Positions 22,997 through 36,526 of a DNA stretch of 64,000 nt are shown piece by piece. Source of the stretch: [Phialemoniopsis] sp. UDSM-2020 (taxonomy: Eukaryota > Ascomycota > Sordariomycetes > Thyridiales > Thyridiaceae); the NCBI GenBank assembly GCA_018873225.1, contig JAEILZ010000003.1, forward strand, positions 62,001 to 126,000. The letters are read 5' to 3'. The notes under the pieces are model-generated. The model saw only the letters and a program-made list of their open reading frames with translations, made no database searches and was not told the DNA's origin. Numbering within the stretch: position 1 is the stretch's first letter; every line of letters starts with the position of its first letter. Both the position numbers and the translations under genes were made by a program.

Positions 22997-25174
22997 ATGG
23001 CCTCAGTTACTCCTGTTCACAACGCAAACGAAAAGGACGCCGCTCTCGATGCGGTTGAGACATCGCACCTGGAGAAGCTGGAGCATGTCGACACTACTGT
23101 CCCACAATGGAACCCTGAGGAGGAGAAGGCACTGGTCCGTCGGTGAGTCACCGTCTTATGAGCATCTCAGATGAAATTAGGTATTAATAGAGTTCGATAA
23201 TCTCCCAGGATTGACATCGTAGTAATGCCCCTGGTTGTGATGGGTTTCGTGGCTCTACAGCTAGATCGGTCCAACGTGTATGCCTTCCTATCTCTTAACG
23301 TTACCCTTATTAGGCCTACTGAGGACTGACATATGTGTTGTGCTAGAGGAAATGCTTTGACCGACTTCTTCTTCCGCGATGTAGGCATAACTCAATTTGA
23401 GTTCAACATTGGGAAGCAGATTATGTACCTGGGGGTGGTTCTCTTCGAGGTAGATTCCTTCTCCACCACTAGAGTCTTCAACGTCTCAGTGACTGATGAA
23501 GAACGATCTAGATCCCCAGCAACCTTGTACTGTACCGCGTTGGTCCGGCCGTATGGATCGGAGGCCAGGTCATGGCGTGGTATGTTTGACGTCCCTTCAA
23601 GATCCGATGTCCCGAGTTGCCTTCAGCTAAGATGCACCTAGGGGGTTTGTTGCCACGTTTCAGGCCTTCCAAAAGGGAAGAAGTGCATTCCTTGCATGCA
23701 GATTTCTCCTGGGGTGAGTGTCTGCCTTCGATGTTGCTGCCCGGAGCAACTAGAGGTGCGTTTCTGGGTAAACTAATCGCCTTGACCATTAGTATGTGCG
23801 AGTCTGGCTACATCCCTGCTGCGTTGTACACCATAACCCGATTCTATACCCGAGACGAGACAAGCAAGCGATTTGCTATCTTCTACCTTGGGAACATGGT
23901 CGCCAACGGCTGTGGCGGGATTATTGCATACGGAATGTGAGTTTGCAGGCCGGTCATCTGGGTTGGTCAATTAGATACTGATAGAGAGTCTAGCTTGCAT
24001 ATGCGAGGAGTTTGTGGTCTGGCAGGCTGGCAATGGCTGTTCATTGTAAGTACTTTGAGATTGTCCAGTTGTAGTGGCTGAAACCGTCCTAACGACCATG
24101 TAAGCTCGAGGGGCTCTTTACTATCGTTGTGGCGATTGCGTTCATCATATTCTTCCCTCGATCGACCTCCAACCCTGTGTCGCTCTGTGGCATTCGTTAT
24201 TTCAACGCACGCCAGGCCGAAGTCCTCACGGCTCGGATCCTGCGGGATGACCCGAGCAAGGCCCAGATCAGGCAGACAGTCAGCAAGGAAGAGTTCATGA
24301 CCGCAGTATGTTTCTTCATCAATTTCTCACGCTCGTCCCCGTCGTGGTTAGGACTTACACAGCGTAGATTACAAATTGGACGTCCATCTCCCACCTGGTG
24401 ACAACTCTGTGTGGCATGGCATCGACGACTTCACTGTTTGCATATGCCCCGTCCATCGTCGCGTCGTACGGATACGACCGCCTCAAGTCGAATGCGATGG
24501 TTTCCATTGGACACTGGATACTGCTGGTCACGACGGTATTTTGGGGTTGGGCCGCGTGAGTGCTCTCGTCTGATTTACGCAGTAAAGTTGCTCTTGTCTC
24601 TTACGCCCGGGCTTTCCAGTGATACATGGGGTCGCCGAGGCCCCATGGTGCTCGCCGGAGTCGGCATAGGCTGGGTCCTTGTTGTAAGTGATGAGCCTAT
24701 ACTGTGAGATGTGACACAGGTTCACTGCTGACTGCTTGCAGCTCACGAACTACTTCGTTATTCAAGAAGGCAGTAATGGCGCCAAGTTCGCCGTGCTCAC
24801 GTTGATCACAGGGTTTAGCTTCAACTGGCGTAAGTTCCGCTACCTGTTAACATAGACAACTTGAACCAAGAAGCTGACCCGTCTTTTCACTTTTAGATCC
24901 GATCAACGGATCGTGGATGGCTCTCAACACCCGCTCGGCGGGGGAGCGGTCCATCACCATGGCCATCTTCGTCATGGGGGCCAACGCTTCGGGGATCGTG
25001 GGAGGGCAGATCTTCCAGGATCACGATGCGCCCCAGTACCGGACGGCTTGGACCGTTGTCCTCTCTCTGTCCACGGTCGCGCTTACGTGTGCCACCATCA
25101 CCAACGCGCAGTACTGGCTCCTGAACCGCCGTAATGTGAAGCTGGGACGGACAGAATGGATGTACAAACCATGA
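22997..25174 (+). CDS. MFS permease of the Dal5/anion:cation symporter type
   Basis: Plasma-membrane uptake transporter for an organic anion such as allantoate, nicotinate or a carboxylate. My model has 12 exons: 22997-23142, 23209-23277, 23347-23449, 23512-23579, 23642-23713, 23793-23936, 23994-24045, 24105-24305, 24368-24555, 24620-24683, 24742-24829 and 24897-25174, giving 490 residues with no frame conflict. The start of helix 1 reads RIDIVVMPLVVMGFVALQLDRSNVGNA, a Dal5 hallmark, and the middle contains ESGYIPAALYTITRFYTRDE. No single exon exceeds 280 bases, so short-read or ORF-only annotation would miss most of it. The substrate is unknown; the gene upstream encodes a secreted sulfatase, so transport of a desulfated product is possible but only a guess. 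Confidence 0.9.
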
Positions 25175-25597
25175 GTGACCAACATGTCTATCGGACATCC
25201 GCGCTGCGCCGTGGTGTGGAAGTGTAAGGTCCGGGAAAGGACGAGAGGATGTGGGTGGCTTGCGTGATAGCTAGAACTTGAGTGGTAGCACTTTATTTCT
25301 TCTTCTCAATGAAGCATTGCCTGCCTGGCTAATGTCGGCATGACGTCCATCACGTCCGATATTCATTTTAGAGCGCTACCATACATGCGCATTCCCACGG
25401 TAATGCCTATCGCCAACTTGTAAAGCACGATGCGATACCAGCCCGGTATGGGCAATCGAAACATCCAACCAGACCCCTTCGTTATGTACATGGTATTGTT
25501 TTACATGGGCAATGGAATAATCGCCGCTTCCGAGATCTTGTTCTTCAAATCCGTTCCTTCGGTGCAGAACTTGTGTCTCGAGGTATCGTACGGGAAC
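25175..25597. other. Convergent intergenic region
   Basis: Between the 3' ends of the permease and the MGR2 gene. Nothing recognised. Confidence 0.45.
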
Positions 25598-26231
25598 TTA
25601 GTCGTTGCGTCGGCGCATGTTCTCGGGGCGGTAAGCCTGCTGGGCGGCCATGATGAAGGGTCGGCGTCGGGAGTAGGCATAGGCCTCCTGGACGATTGGG
25701 GAGGCGTCGGAACGAATGACACTGCCAATGGACATGAAGAAGCTGCAGAAGGACGACCAGATTAGCTAGCTGGGTCTGAAGTGGGCAGTCGGATGCGCCT
25801 CGCATAGACCGCTTACCCAAAAGTAGCTCCTGAAGCGGCCATGTACTGTCCCAGTGTCCTCATGATGCCATTAGCTCCAGCTCCGTACCGGAAAATGTTG
25901 ACAGTGCCTTGAAATATGGTCAGCGGGATGTAATGTCCACAGGCTCGAATTTTAGGGACGGGGCGAGAGTGTACCGAAGATGAAGCCGATGATGACACCG
26001 ACGGCTACAGAAAAGTTAGCTAGTTGACTCGATCCCAAACAGGAGAGGTCGTAAACATACTGCCACCCATCATGGCGCCCATCTTGACTGTATGGAAGAA
26101 TGTCAGCGATCGGAAACGAAAGGTAGCTCGAGACTCGAATGACAGCTCGAGATCTCGGCTTTTTGGCGGGCAAACTAACACTTGTCGACATTGGAAGGGC
26201 CGGCCTGGCCAGTGTTGACGGGAACAGGCAT
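25598..26231 (-). CDS. MGR2: Mgr2/Romo1-family subunit of the mitochondrial TIM23 translocase
   Basis: Small inner-membrane protein that seals and links the TIM23 preprotein channel. Five exons, 26180-26231, 26061-26087, 25975-26004, 25817-25907 and 25598-25742, give 114 residues; two exons are only 27 and 30 bases. The product starts MPVPVNTGQAGPS, then KMGAMMGGTVGVIIGFIFG (first membrane helix, Gly-zipper rich) and GVMRTLG-like GIMRTLGQYMAASGATFG (second helix), followed by FFMSIGSVIRSD. These are the conserved Romo1/Mgr2 signatures. A basic C-terminal tail (QQAYRPENMRRRND) follows. No single open frame covers the gene, and antisense frames hide it. Confidence 0.93.
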
Positions 26232-27575
26232 CTTGATTGATTCGGTTTGGAGAGAAGAGGGTAGAGAGGGAGGGCAATCCGAGCTATTTGCGCAGTCGAG
26301 GGGAAGAAGGTCTTTTGGTTCTGTCGGCCCACCACATGCAGCATCACCTGGTTCACTTGCTCAAATCGGACCGCCGCGCTTCTTGGAGCTTCTTCGGCTT
26401 GTCACGCACGGACCAGGCGGAGAAAGAAGTCTACCGTGAGTGGATCGTTTGGGATTTGCCAGCGATTTGAAAAGGGTGTTAAGAAAGAACATCGTTCATA
26501 GTACAATCTGGCAGGTCGCAAGCTATCTCCACTAACAGCTGGGGTGTCACGTGCTGCTCATTCCAGGCTCGGGAAGCCGAAGAGCAAGCCGGTTGTAGCT
26601 CGCTCCAGGTGGGCTCAGTACTTCGTAAGAGGGGAATTGCTCAAGTGGGATTTGCGGAGCCTTAAGGGAAGAATCATGTTGTTTTGATCGACCAGGAATT
26701 TCGGCTTCTTGTCTTGTGTGGTCCTGCTCGTTTTTAAACCTTCTCATTACTTCCCTTCCCATCCCTCAGGTGGTCGCCAGCCTGTCCCTGTCTTTGGATG
26801 ACCAGGGAAAAAAGCCTGTGACAGTTCCTGGTCAGTGCGCCCCTTTGTGAGTCTTGGTAATAACTGCGTGTGAGGCGGGCGTGCGTGTCACCCTCACCCG
26901 CGCCAGCCCAGGGTTCTGTGCTCCAGGGCTCCAGGGCTGCTCTTTGGTGGGTGCGCAGGCAGTACCGCTCAGTGCTGTCCTTGGCCGGCCACCACCACCC
27001 ACCACCACCACCACTACTACCTATCCAAAACCACCACCAAAAGGCAAAAGTCACGCTAGCAGGGCGCTTAGCGAGACGGGGCAGAACACCTCGAGATTCC
27101 CATCATCCTCACTTCCAACCTGCCTCCAAAAAACAAAGGCTCAATACCCCTTTCGTCCAGCGCTTCTTTGCCTTGATACCCCTTCATTTGTACCATCCTG
27201 TAGGTCTCTTCCGCATCCTGATGCTTCTCATCTCTCGCGCTGCGCCCACATGCTCCTGCTACTAGCGAGATCAATTGCTCGCTCTCCTTGTCTGCTCCTC
27301 CCCTCGACCTCCAGAGTTGCTGACACTTTGCCAACAATCCAGGGCCTACCTGCAGCTGCGACACGCGACTTTTCTTCTTGAGCTTCCACAGCGACTCGAC
27401 CTATGACAATATCTGCGAGCCTAACAAGCCAAGCTGGTCGAGGTACCCTCTGCGTCATCGACACATCAGAAGGGAAGGGGGAGTTACGCTCGGCCGACCA
27501 CGCGCAAACCTAGCAGCAACCACCTCCATCTACACCTCGCGTTTCCATCCCCGGGCTTGCCCAGAAGCCTTCCCC
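26232..27575. promoter_or_regulatory. Divergent region and long leader upstream of the PRO45-like gene
   Basis: 1.3 kb between MGR2 and the FHA-domain gene. It contains a CCA-rich microsatellite (26991-27020) and a pyrimidine-rich stretch around 27060-27330 typical of fungal promoters. The frame of the next gene is open from 27378, but the first ATG is at 27576. Confidence 0.45.
26991..27020. repeat. CCA/CTA trinucleotide microsatellite
   Basis: About ten imperfect copies of ACC/CCA, ending in CTACTAC. It lies in non-coding DNA upstream of the FHA-domain gene. Confidence 0.8.
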
Positions 27576-29883
27576 ATGACGGCGGTGGCCAATCCTCCCA
27601 GTCTATCCAATCTCAACCGGCCGCAATGGGGTGTTAATGGTGGGCAGTCGCTCAATTCCATCAACCCGGAAGATCCACGAGGCATGTTTACCACGCGCAA
27701 AAACATTCAGCGAACCAACTCCTCTTCCTCCATCTCGTCCAACTCGTCCACCTCCTCATCCTCGACCCTGGTGTCCTCCAACGGCTCCACCAACGGCGCA
27801 CAGGTGTCGGCCGCTGGCGATCTGAGCGGCTGGCCCAATGCCAACACCCGCAAGAGGCCGCCGCCGAAGGGCTCCCAATGGCCCGCACAGAAACCAGACG
27901 CCCAACCTGACTTGGGAAGGATGTCTGTCGGCCGCCCCCAGATGATGGGTGGTATGAACGGCGTCAACAACCAGCCCTCGGCCTTTCTCCCCTCACAGGG
28001 CCAGATGAACGCCCAAGGCGGCATGGTTAGGCCTATGGCTGAGCCGCTCGCGGCCGGCCAGCCTGTCCTCTATCTCCTGTCACTCAACGGAACCTTTGAA
28101 CGCAAGACCATCTCGGTACCCTTCCTCCCCGACACCCTGCGGATAGGTCGTCAAACCAACGCAAAGACTGTACCCACTCCTGTCAACGGCTTCTTTGACA
28201 GTAAAGTGCTGTCGAGGCAGCACGCCGAGATCTGGGCCGATCGACAAGGCAAGATATGGATCCGGGATATCAAGTCGTCCAACGGCACCTTTGTCAACGG
28301 CACTCGCCTCTCTGCCGAGAATCGCGAGTCTGAACCGCACGAATTACAAACCTCTGACCATCTCGAACTTGGAATCGATATTGTGAGCGAGGATCAAAAA
28401 TCTGTGGTACATCACAAGGTTGCAGCCAAGGTCGAACATGCCGGCTTCCTCAATCCGTCCAGCAACTTGCTGGACATGAGTTTTGGGGATCTGGACCCAA
28501 CCAATCCGATGATGCAGCAAATGGGCGGCCAGTTCCGTGGCAGGACCGCCAGTCAAGCATCCATGGGATCGAGTGGCAGGCTAGGCCTTGGCGGCGGCAA
28601 TATGAACGCCCAGGCCAACGGTATGGCTATGCAACGGGGTGGCTTGTTCTTGACACAACCTTCAACCGAGGCCATCGTGAAAAAGCTTCACGTAAGTGTT
28701 CCTGTTTTACCTCGCCCAAGGCTTCCGTGCATGCAACCTTCTAACAAAAAACGAACAGCAAGAGATGCGGAATGCTCGTCTGCAGGCTGAAGACCTGTCA
28801 CGAACAAATCGATTCATCCACGCGCTCCTGTCCAAGGAAGACCTCAAGAACGAGCAAAAGCCCGAAGTACCCGAGCCACCCAAAGCACACCTCGTGAATG
28901 GCAACGCATTGCCCTTCCGGCCCGACCCCAAAATGCGCTTCTCTGAACCTCCCGCGCCTCCGCCACAACAACCTCTGCCCGAGAAGCCCGATGTCCCCTC
29001 GCTCAAACGAGGGACAACGGAGCGACCCAAAGCGCCCTCGCAAACATCCTCGCCTGTCCGTCCCGATAATACAAGCCAGATATTACAACTCACCGAGGCC
29101 CTTAACAGTGCTAAATTGGAGATCGATACGCAACATGCTCGCCTGAGGGACCTGGAGGAGATGTATCAAAAGGAGCGACAGGCCCGTGAGTCCGCTGAGG
29201 AACAGGTTAGACGACTAGAAGACGCGACTTCAGCTACCGAGATGAATGGCGCCGCTGTCAAGCCAGCAGCTACTGCGGCTGACCAGAAGGATGCGGATGC
29301 CATGCCAGATTCGAGCGCTCCTGTCGACGTGGAGACCGCCACTCGAGACATCCCCGAAAAGGTGCCAGAGCCAACGGAAGAGGTCCAGGCGCGCATCGAT
29401 GCCATGGCGGCAGAGGTCAAGGGCCTGAAAGATTTGGTCGAAGAATTCAAGCAGAGGGCGGAGAAGGCCGAGGCGGAGCGCGATGAAGATCGGAAGACGC
29501 TCGCCGAGATGGTGACTGAGATTCGGCGACGCGACGAGGACGATGCTCGCAGAAAGGCGAAAGAACGGATGCGATCTTCTTCAGCAGGTCGCAAAGGCGT
29601 CGTGATCTCCTCGTCCCCGCCCTCGGAGCTTTCGACCGTCGATGGAGTGTCAGATGCTAAACCTTTGGAGAAGGACTCGCATCCCGACCCCGTCGAGGAG
29701 CACCCTACGCTCTCGAGAGCCAACACGATCACGCCGGCCACGCAGACACAAGCCTTACAGCCATCAGATCCCGCCTTCATACACGGCATGCCATACGCCT
29801 CAATGCTGGGTGTTGTCATCTTTGGCATGGGGCTTATGGCATACCTGAACGGATGGCAGCCGCAGGGCCGACTCGATCAGTAG
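27576..29883 (+). CDS. PRO45: FHA-domain, coiled-coil, tail-anchored protein (PRO45/SLMAP-like STRIPAK subunit)
   Basis: Two exons, 27576-28691 and 28759-29883, give 746 residues. A Ser/Asn-rich N-terminus is followed by an FHA phosphothreonine-binding domain (about residues 165-270) with the key GRQT, SRQHAEIW and SSNGTFVNG motifs. Residues 375-420 and roughly 500-660 are charged helices predicted to be coiled coil. The last 30 residues hold one hydrophobic segment (SMLGVVIFGMGLMAYLNGW), that is, a tail anchor. This layout is that of SLMAP, yeast Far9/Far10 (Vps64) and Sordaria PRO45, the FHA subunits of the STRIPAK complex at the nuclear envelope, ER and mitochondria, needed for hyphal fusion and fruiting. 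Family membership rests on architecture and motif recognition. Confidence 0.88.
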
Positions 29884-30822
29884 AGCAAGGTTTCAGCTGT
29901 GCCACTCATATGCACGGCTTCCTGCCCCTGTACATCACACATACCCTATCACGAACAAACGACTTGACTGCATCAAATGCGGCCATTCACCTATTGTCCC
30001 TTTTGTACTAATTATACGACCACTTTCCCACGGCGGTGTGCTGGCATTTCCAGGTGCACCACCATACCCTCTCGCTTGACGGAACGCATTTCATGACAGT
30101 CACCCCCATGATGTCTGGAGTTGGCACGGAGCCAATCCTACGGCATGTTCACGGCGTTAATCCCCTTTTTTCTCTTCTTGGCAGTCTTATCTTGAGCGCA
30201 GCCAGGTATCATTTCACCAGCACAGCGTTGTGGGGCAGGAATGGGCATTCAAAGGATAAACAGGAGGCTTTCCAGGGGAACACTACAGTGGAGATACCCG
30301 CGAGTTCTACGCCTGTCATGTGTGCAGTAGCCTGAAAAGGATGGAATGCGACTCTGAATTACATGTCCATATGCTTCTGAGCGTCTTAGTGATCAGTGAT
30401 GTATGAATGATGCCTCTGCGTAGTATCGTGATTTAGGTATGTAGCTGTCTGTGTAGGGGTCCAACATCGTCCATGGATCCATGACTCGGCACCGGCAGTC
30501 TCCGAAGCACGCGACTCATTGGTCAGCGATGGCGAGCCTCGATTGCGGCATGGGCAATTAGACCCACCCACCACGGTAGCTGGGGCTGTGGAGAGACAGC
30601 GAGTTCCGTCGAGGGATCCATGATCGTTCATAACACTTCTCTTGAACGAAAAAGTCACCCTTCGTCTCACAAACTGCGTCACGAGGTCCCCGGCATTCGC
30701 CCCGCAATCTCCCCACGGGACATCTAAGCACACTGCAATCTCCCTTGCATTTACATATTACAGAGAAACTGGACGAGTGCGACTCTGGCTCGCTCACTGT
30801 ATGGCACCGACGCTCCAACCAC
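29884..30822. other. Intergenic, 0.9 kb
   Basis: 3' flank of the FHA-domain gene and 5' flank of the double-zinc-cluster regulator. No gene recognised. Confidence 0.45.
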
Positions 30823-33710
30823 ATGGAATCGGCACCGATCACCGACGAGGGTGGAGATCCCGCCCAGACTGCTGCCCGGGCCAGCACAGGTACGTACGCA
30901 TGCACACTTGCACAATCCATCCATGATAAGGTTTTCGAAGCTGACATCCATCCCAAGCGTGTCTTGTTTGTCGATCACGAAAAGTATTATTCGCCCAAAA
31001 TCTCAAGAGTCTCGACGACCGGCGTGCTAATGGCTATCAACCTCTTCTAGGTGAAATGTGACCGGACGTTACCAACATGCCGCGCGTGCAACCGCCTGCG
31101 CCTCCGCTGTCCGGGGTACGGCTCCGTCGAGGCCCCCCTGTCGCAGAACGAGCTGCAGTCGTCTGTGAGCGGCATCTTCAAGGCCTCGGGGGTCGAGAAG
31201 CGCCGCGTCGGCTCCTGCGAGGCGTGTCACAAGTCCAAGACGCGCTGCTCCAAGACGCGTCCGACGTGTCTGCGGTGCCAGCAGCGCCGGATTGCCTGCG
31301 TCTACCCGGACAAGTACAAGCCGATCAGCGACGACGAGGGGTCGTCGGCGCTGGTACAGCCTGGCAGTGCGAAATCTGATGAGGAATCGCCGTCGTCTGT
31401 GACGCTTGTCGACAGGAGGCTGGCTCAGCATGTCAACTTTGCTAGCGATACGGATCTCGGACAAGGCGTCAATGAGTTTGAGTGGTATGTTTCTTTGGAC
31501 TACGCTCTCTCTGATTGCGGCAACTGATGGTGCTGACTTTTGATCTCTAGGCTCTACGATGTGCGGTTACCCACTGACAGGACGTCTCTCAAGAAGCTCA
31601 TTGACTTGTTTTTCACCCACATCCACCAAATGCGATGTACGGGCTTCATCCATCCACCGTCCTTCATGCACTCGTTCGATCGAGGTACCCTGGTCGAAGA
31701 CTACGGGGAAGCCTTGATCTATATCATGTGTGCTTTTGGTGCCAGGTAAAGAATATCTATCGGCACTCGTACCCTGTATACAGACTTATCATATGTTTCT
31801 CAGGTGCTTGTATTTTGACAATGCGGATCGCTTGCGTCAAACCTTCCCTCATACCATTCCTGGAAGGCAGTGGGCAGACAAGGCCGAGGATCTGGTACTG
31901 GAAGGCATCAAGAAGCCTTCTCTTGACAATCTTATGGTGCGTTCCAATTATTATAGTATCAAGTCATGGAGTGCTTCCTAACCATGTAAATTAGGCAATG
32001 GTCCTGGTCTGTGACTATGGTTTCATGGCAGACAACTACGAGGTCATATTCCAGCTCGTCGGCTGTTGCTACCGCCTCGTCCGGCTCATGGGACTCGACG
32101 ACGCCAGCTCCTCGATGGTTCCACGAAGTAGCGACGAAGCGACGAGATACGAATCACAACGACGCCTGGTATGGGCTTGTTTCGTACTCGATCAAACTGT
32201 GGGCTCGGGTGTCGAGCTGAACCTCAACTGGAGAAGTTTCCCCGCTATCCCACTGCCAATATCAGACCACGAGTTCCTGTCTCAGATCATGCCTGATACA
32301 TCATCTCTCCCAACAATGGAGATCTTTGACAACCCCGCAGCCTCCGGACACCTGAACCTACGAGCTCACATAGTGCACATATTCTGGCTACGGAGCCAGG
32401 TTCTAAAGTACATACTCCTTCGCTTTGCCAGACCTACAGTCAACTTTCAGATACTGATTTGTGTTCTTAGAATGCTCAGGAAGCACCGCCTATCGACTGA
32501 CCCGTGGATTGCTGGCTCCGAGTTTCTCAATCTCATTGACCGGATAGGGAAATGGTTCCAAAGCCTGCCGGAAAGTCTGTTTCTGGACGACGCCCGTGTC
32601 TATATCCACAAGGAGATGAACGTGTTGAGTGCGATATTCTTCCTGCACCTCGGATATCATCTCGCAGTCACGGACCTCACCCGAGTCGCTCTGCCTGGTT
32701 TCAACTTTCCCCTTGCAGACGCCTTTCGGCACGCCCCTGAAAAGTTCAAGACCCAAGTCCAGCGCCGGGCCCGGTATCATGCAGATGAAGTCACGAGAAT
32801 TCTACGGCTGGGCCTTTCGCATGCAGAGAGGGCATTTGAGGACCCATTCTGCTTTGTGGCCGCGTTTGAGGCGACCAAGATCCAGATCGTGGACACGGCC
32901 GTCACTGGTATCACGGGCCACACAAGAGAGAGGAGGAAGATAGAAGAGGACATTCGGACGAACATTCGAGTTATCTCGAGGAAAGGAAGAGATGCTACTG
33001 TCATGCATGTAAGGCGTTCCCTTTCTCCACAAGGGTGATGACCCTTTTCTGACTCCTTGCTATCAGCGGCGGACACTAATGCCCCTTCTGACGCGGTTCG
33101 GCTTCCATTCTATTGCTCTGGACTGGGGTCAGAGCCGAAGATCGAGGTAAGACACATCGTAACAGTTTCCTCCATGGTATTCTCCTAACATTCTCTCTTT
33201 CACAGCCCGACCACACAAGCGGTCGACATTACTGGCCCAGACACCGCCAATCATCTCTCGTCGATCAGCATTCTGCGCCTTGCGAGATCGAACATGGAGG
33301 CGCGCGCAGCAAGCGCCAGTTCGCCGAGCGAGACCGGGGCTAGCGAAGCCAGCCGGACTTCCCTACGTCAGCCACCGGCCATCTTCAGCGCCAGCCCGAG
33401 CACCGCACCGCCGCAACAAGTCTCGCCCATGAGCGCCATCCCGCCCCAACCGCATCACCAGCTCAGCACGCTTCCCAACATTATGCATCCGGCCACGTTA
33501 CATATGCATGAGCAGGAGCCCATGGCCATGTATCAAGAGAACCAGCCGTTCTTCCAAGGCGACTTCTCCGACCTGGGTGCATCGCCTATGGAGACGCTCT
33601 CGCCAGAGTCGTACATGCGGCTTGCTGACGAGATGTCGGACTTTTTGACATGGGGGAGGACGGCGAGCGATCATGTCTGGGGTGGATACCCTGGTGACAT
33701 GATGGAGTGA
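30823..33710 (+). CDS. Transcription factor with two tandem Zn2Cys6 clusters
   Basis: Nuclear regulator of 817 residues in eight exons: 30823-30889, 30958-30983, 31051-31484, 31551-31745, 31804-31936, 31995-33008, 33067-33146 and 33206-33710. Exon 2 has only 26 bases and encodes CLVCRSRK, the first half of cluster 1 (Cys24, 27, 34, 41, 44, 51); the rest is in exon 3. A second complete cluster, CEACHKSKTRC-to-C, spans about residues 87-114 with the same C-x2-C-x6-C-x6-C-x2-C-x6-C spacing. The middle region resembles the fungal-specific transcription factor domain, and the C-terminus is Pro/Gln/Met-rich. It is convergent with the sulfatase at 33862-35811, with which a regulatory link is possible. 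Confidence 0.9.
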
Positions 33711-33861
33711 GGTTGAAGCCTGAAGGAGCGATTCTAGCGCCTGGATTTACTTCAAACATCAAGATCAATGATGTAATCATCAAATCCCATTATCGCTGTG
33801 CTACGCAATGTACTGATGTCAAGATATGATATTCACCGTATTCTGACTCTACATGAAACTC

Positions 33862-36526
<2,665 letters not shown>

